This document shows, piece by piece, positions 61,510-64,000 of a DNA stretch of 64,000 nt. The notes under the pieces were generated by a model that had not been told where the DNA came from, ran no database searches, and worked only from the letters and a program-made list of their open reading frames with translations. This stretch comes from JAWVFM01 sp963843315 (GTDB lineage Bacteria > Actinomycetota > Thermoleophilia > Solirubrobacterales > 70-9). The DNA is taken from positions 1-64,000 of the forward strand of contig CAWJJU010000002.1 of assembly GCA_963843315.1 (NCBI GenBank), given 5' to 3'. The translations under genes and the position numbers were made by a program. How positions within the stretch are numbered: position 1 is the first letter of the stretch; every line of letters begins with the position of its first letter.

Positions 61510-62643
61510 GTGAAGAAGCTGATCCTGGCCCTGGTAGTCCTCGCAAGCGCGGTCGCACTTGCCGCCTGCGGCAGCAGCGGCAGCGGAATCGAGGGTGGCT
61601 CGACCAGTGGCTCCGCGAGCACCGTCGTGCTCAAGGGCAAGCCCTCGGGCAGCCTCACGATCTCCAACTGGCCTTTCTACATCGACAAGCAGTCCGTGCC
61701 CGACTTCGACAAGGCGACGGGCATCCACACGAACTACATCGAGGACGTCAACGACAACTCCGAGTTCTTCGGCAAGATGCAGCCGCTGCTGGCGAAGGGC
61801 CAGTCCGGCGGCCGCTCGATCATCGTCGTCACCGACTGGATGGCGGCGAAGATGCATCAGCTCGGCTACGTGCAGAACCTCGACAAGAGCGCCATCCCGA
61901 ACGTCGAGAATAACCTCGTCCCCGCCCTTCAGAACCCCGGGTTCGACCCCAACCGCGACTTCTCGGTGCCGTGGCAGAGCGGGATGACGGGCCTCGTGGT
62001 CAACACCGACCTCGCCCCGAACGTCAAGTCGATCTGCGATCTCTTCGACCCCTCGCTCAAGGGCAAGGTCGACATGCTCACGGAGATGCGCGACACCGTG
62101 CCGCTGGTCATGAAGTGCATGGGCGTGGACCTCGCCCACGCCACCGAGCAGGACTGGCTGAACGCGATCGCCAAGATCAAGAGTGCGGCCGACTCCGGCC
62201 AGATCCGGCGCTTCACCGGCAACGACTACACGCGCGACCTCACCGCAGGCGACGTCAGCGCTGTGATCGGGTGGTCCGGCGATGCGGTGCAACTGCAGGC
62301 CGACAATCCGAACATCAAGTTCGTGATGCCCAAGGAGGGCTGCATGCTGTGGTCGGACAACATGGAGATCCCCGTGGGCGCACCGAATCCCACGGCGGCC
62401 GAGGCGTGGATGAACTACGTCTACGACCCGCAGAACCAGGCGCAGATCGCGGCCTACAACAACTACTTCACCCCGGTCAACGGCGTGAAGCAGGTCTTCG
62501 AGAAGACCGACCCGAAGCTGGCCTCGAACCCGCTGATCTTCCCGACGTCGAGCTACACGAAGACCTGTGACACCGCACCGACGATCCAGGGTGCGGAGGA
62601 GCAGAAGATCACGGCGGCGTTCAACGCGGTGATCAACGGCTGA
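61510..62643 (+). CDS. potD: Spermidine/putrescine-binding lipoprotein (system 2)
   Basis: 377 residues from GTG 61510. The signal segment LALVVLASAVALAAC ends in a lipobox LAAC. The mature protein begins GSLTISNWPFYIDKQSVPDF, the PotD family start, with a periplasmic-binding fold and the hinge WSGDAVQLQADNPNIKFVMP. It is more typical of PotD than the system 1 protein in length and sequence. It would capture putrescine or spermidine outside the membrane. A 20-base gap precedes the first permease. Confidence 0.92.
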   Translation: MKKLILALVVLASAVALAACGSSGSGIEGGSTSGSASTVVLKGKPSGSLTISNWPFYIDKQSVPDFDKATGIHTNYIEDVNDNSEFFGKMQPLLAKGQSGGRSIIVVTDWMAAKMHQLGYVQNLDKSAIPNVENNLVPALQNPGFDPNRDFSVPWQSGMTGLVVNTDLAPNVKSICDLFDPSLKGKVDMLTEMRDTVPLVMKCMGVDLAHATEQDWLNAIAKIKSAADSGQIRRFTGNDYTRDLTAGDVSAVIGWSGDAVQLQADNPNIKFVMPKEGCMLWSDNMEIPVGAPNPTAAEAWMNYVYDPQNQAQIAAYNNYFTPVNGVKQVFEKTDPKLASNPLIFPTSSYTKTCDTAPTIQGAEEQKITAAFNAVING

Positions 62644-62663
62644 GCCGTGGGGCGCCACCGCCG

Positions 62664-63533
62664 ATGAGCGCAGCCCGCAGAAGGCTCGTCCCCTATTTCC
62701 TTTTGGGGCCGGGCATCCTGTGGCTGATCCTGTTCTTCGCCGTGCCCATGTACTTCATGGGCCGCCTGTCGCTGGACTCGGGCACGCTGGAGACGGGCTT
62801 CCACTTCAACTGGAACTGGTCCAACTACCACGACGCGCTGTCGCTGTACAAGACGCCGTTCCTGCGGTCGTTCGAGTACGCGGGCGTCGCCACCCTGCTG
62901 GCCCTCCTCATCGGCTACCCGCTCGCGTATGCGATCGCGTTCAAGGCGGGGCGCTGGAAGAACGCAATGCTGCTGGCGGTCATCGCGCCGTTCTTCACCA
63001 CCTACCTGATCCGGACCATCGCCTGGGAGACGATCCTCTCCGATCACGGGTTCGTGGTGAGCACGCTCCAGTCGGTGGGCGTCCTCGCGGAGACCGGGCG
63101 CCTCCTGCAGACGGCCACGGCGGTGATCGCGGGCATCACCTACAACTTCCTGCCCTTCATGGTCCTGCCGCTATATGCGAGCCTGGAGCGGATCGACCCC
63201 AGCCTGATCGAGGCAGCCAAGGACCTCTATTCCTCGCCGAGTACCGCCTTCCGGCGCGTGACCCTTCCTCTGTCCATGCCCGGGCTCATCGCAGGAACGC
63301 TGCTGACGTTCATTCCCGCGGTTGGCGACTACATCAACGCCTTCTTCCTCGGCAGCAACAACAACCACATGATCGGGAACGTGATCCAGGGCCTGTACCT
63401 GACCAATCGCGACTACCCGGCGGCCGCCGCCCTGTCCTTCGTGCTGATGGCGGTGATCATGCTCGTGGTCGTCATCTACATCAAGTTCGCCGGCTCCGAG
63501 GCGCTCATGGGCGAGGAGGCGGTGGCGGCCTGA
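62664..63533 (+). CDS. potB: ABC transporter permease, PotB type (system 2)
   Basis: 289 residues with six membrane segments. PYFLLGPGILWLILFFAVPM is helix 1; the EAA loop is EAAKDLYSSPSTAFRRVTLP. AWETILSDHGFVVSTLQSVG corresponds to the periplasmic loop. A stop/start overlap (TGATG) couples it to the next permease. Confidence 0.92.
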   Translation: MSAARRRLVPYFLLGPGILWLILFFAVPMYFMGRLSLDSGTLETGFHFNWNWSNYHDALSLYKTPFLRSFEYAGVATLLALLIGYPLAYAIAFKAGRWKNAMLLAVIAPFFTTYLIRTIAWETILSDHGFVVSTLQSVGVLAETGRLLQTATAVIAGITYNFLPFMVLPLYASLERIDPSLIEAAKDLYSSPSTAFRRVTLPLSMPGLIAGTLLTFIPAVGDYINAFFLGSNNNHMIGNVIQGLYLTNRDYPAAAALSFVLMAVIMLVVVIYIKFAGSEALMGEEAVAA

Positions 63534-64000
63534 TGGAGGCGGCGAGCATCGGCATGCGTGGCGCAAGGCCATCCGCCGGCTCCCGGGCCTGGCGCTGGCT
63601 GCGCGAGCACGCGGTGAACATCTTCGCGGCGCTCGCGATCGCCTACCTGCTGATCCCGATCGCCGTGATCTTTCTGTTCTCGTTCAACAACCCCGCGGGG
63701 AAGTTCAATTTCACGTGGGTCGGCTTCACGCTCTCGCACTGGAGCAACGTCTTCGGGATCTCGGAGCTGAACGACGCGCTGGTTATGAGCCTGAAGCTGG
63801 CGGTCCTCGCGACCGTGATCTCGACCGCGCTCGGCACGCTCATCGCCCTCGCGCTCGTGCGCTACGACTTCTTCGGCCGGCGCCCGGCGAACTTCCTGAT
63901 CGTGATCCCGATGGCCACCCCCGAGGTCGTCATGGGAGCCTCGCTGCTTTCGATGTTCCTCATCTACGGGCTCACCCTGGGGTTCACGACCCTTCTCATC
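63533..64000 (+). CDS. potC: ABC transporter permease, PotC type (system 2), 3' truncated by window
   Basis: The first 156 residues are visible. After a basic start, helix 1 is FAALAIAYLLIPIAVIFLFS, followed by FNNPAGKFNFTWVGFTLSHW, the PotC-type loop, and further helices up to MFLIYGLTLGFTTLLI at the edge. ATG 63533 overlaps the previous stop by one base. It completes the four-component importer of system 2. Confidence 0.9.
   Translation, partial: MEAASIGMRGARPSAGSRAWRWLREHAVNIFAALAIAYLLIPIAVIFLFSFNNPAGKFNFTWVGFTLSHWSNVFGISELNDALVMSLKLAVLATVISTALGTLIALALVRYDFFGRRPANFLIVIPMATPEVVMGASLLSMFLIYGLTLGFTTLLI

Overview
The window is a dense, high-GC (about 70%) bacterial chromosome segment that looks actinobacterial. 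The evidence is a very large single-chain 2-oxoglutarate decarboxylase/dehydrogenase, an F420-type LLM oxidoreductase, a decaprenyl-phosphate phosphoribosyltransferase-like UbiA protein, multiple fadE-type acyl-CoA dehydrogenases, frequent GTG/TTG starts and many apparently leaderless genes (TAnnnT box 6-9 nt before the start codon). Protein style (YWTD propellers with a Lys-rich C-terminal domain, AbiEi/DUF559 proteins) suggests a Thermoleophilia/Solirubrobacterales-like lineage, but this is inference. I saw no tRNA, rRNA, CRISPR array, integrase or transposase. No gap without a gene exceeds 300 bp.

Layout. 1-2.5 kb: end of a glycosyltransferase/PqqD/Tat-protein/glycosyltransferase operon. 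2.5-6.2 kb: PHP phosphoesterase, a Cys-free Rrf2 regulator and two tandem TauE/SafE anion exporters, each preceded by the same TTGAC-N7-GTCAA palindrome. 6.2-10.4 kb: a patatin, then acyl-CoA dehydrogenase (frameshifted), an APH-type kinase and a HAD phosphatase, the three domains that are fused in eukaryotic ACAD10; then a cluster of four palindromes. 10.4-20.6 kb: membrane proteins, a DEAD-box helicase, quinone oxidoreductase, GH15 hydrolase, PfkB kinase and citrate synthase. 20.6-29.7 kb: secreted proteins, an acyl-CoA dehydrogenase pair, UbiA, an FAD monooxygenase and an AGPS-like flavoenzyme. 29.7-30.6 kb: an AbiEi/DUF559 gene enclosed by 33-bp inverted repeats; a related empty palindrome lies at 49.4 kb. 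30.6-43.4 kb: a fatty acyl-CoA reductase-like double SDR (frameshifted), the 2-oxoglutarate E1-E2 fusion, aconitase and small membrane proteins.

43.5-64 kb: a c-di-AMP (ydaO-type) riboswitch controls an NlpC/P60-like cell-wall protein. After it comes a 20-kb polyamine/GABA region with two complete or near-complete PotABCD-type ABC importers, a class III aminotransferase, two aldehyde dehydrogenases, alanine dehydrogenase, an APC permease, a universal stress protein and a PucR regulator. These fit a route putrescine -> 4-aminobutanal -> GABA -> succinate semialdehyde -> succinate, with alanine recycled to pyruvate. Citrate synthase, 2-oxoglutarate decarboxylase and aconitase elsewhere in the window would take up the succinate.

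Three genes carry four apparent single-base insertions (about 7894, 21441, 21484, 31354). These could be real decay or assembly error, and only reads can decide.
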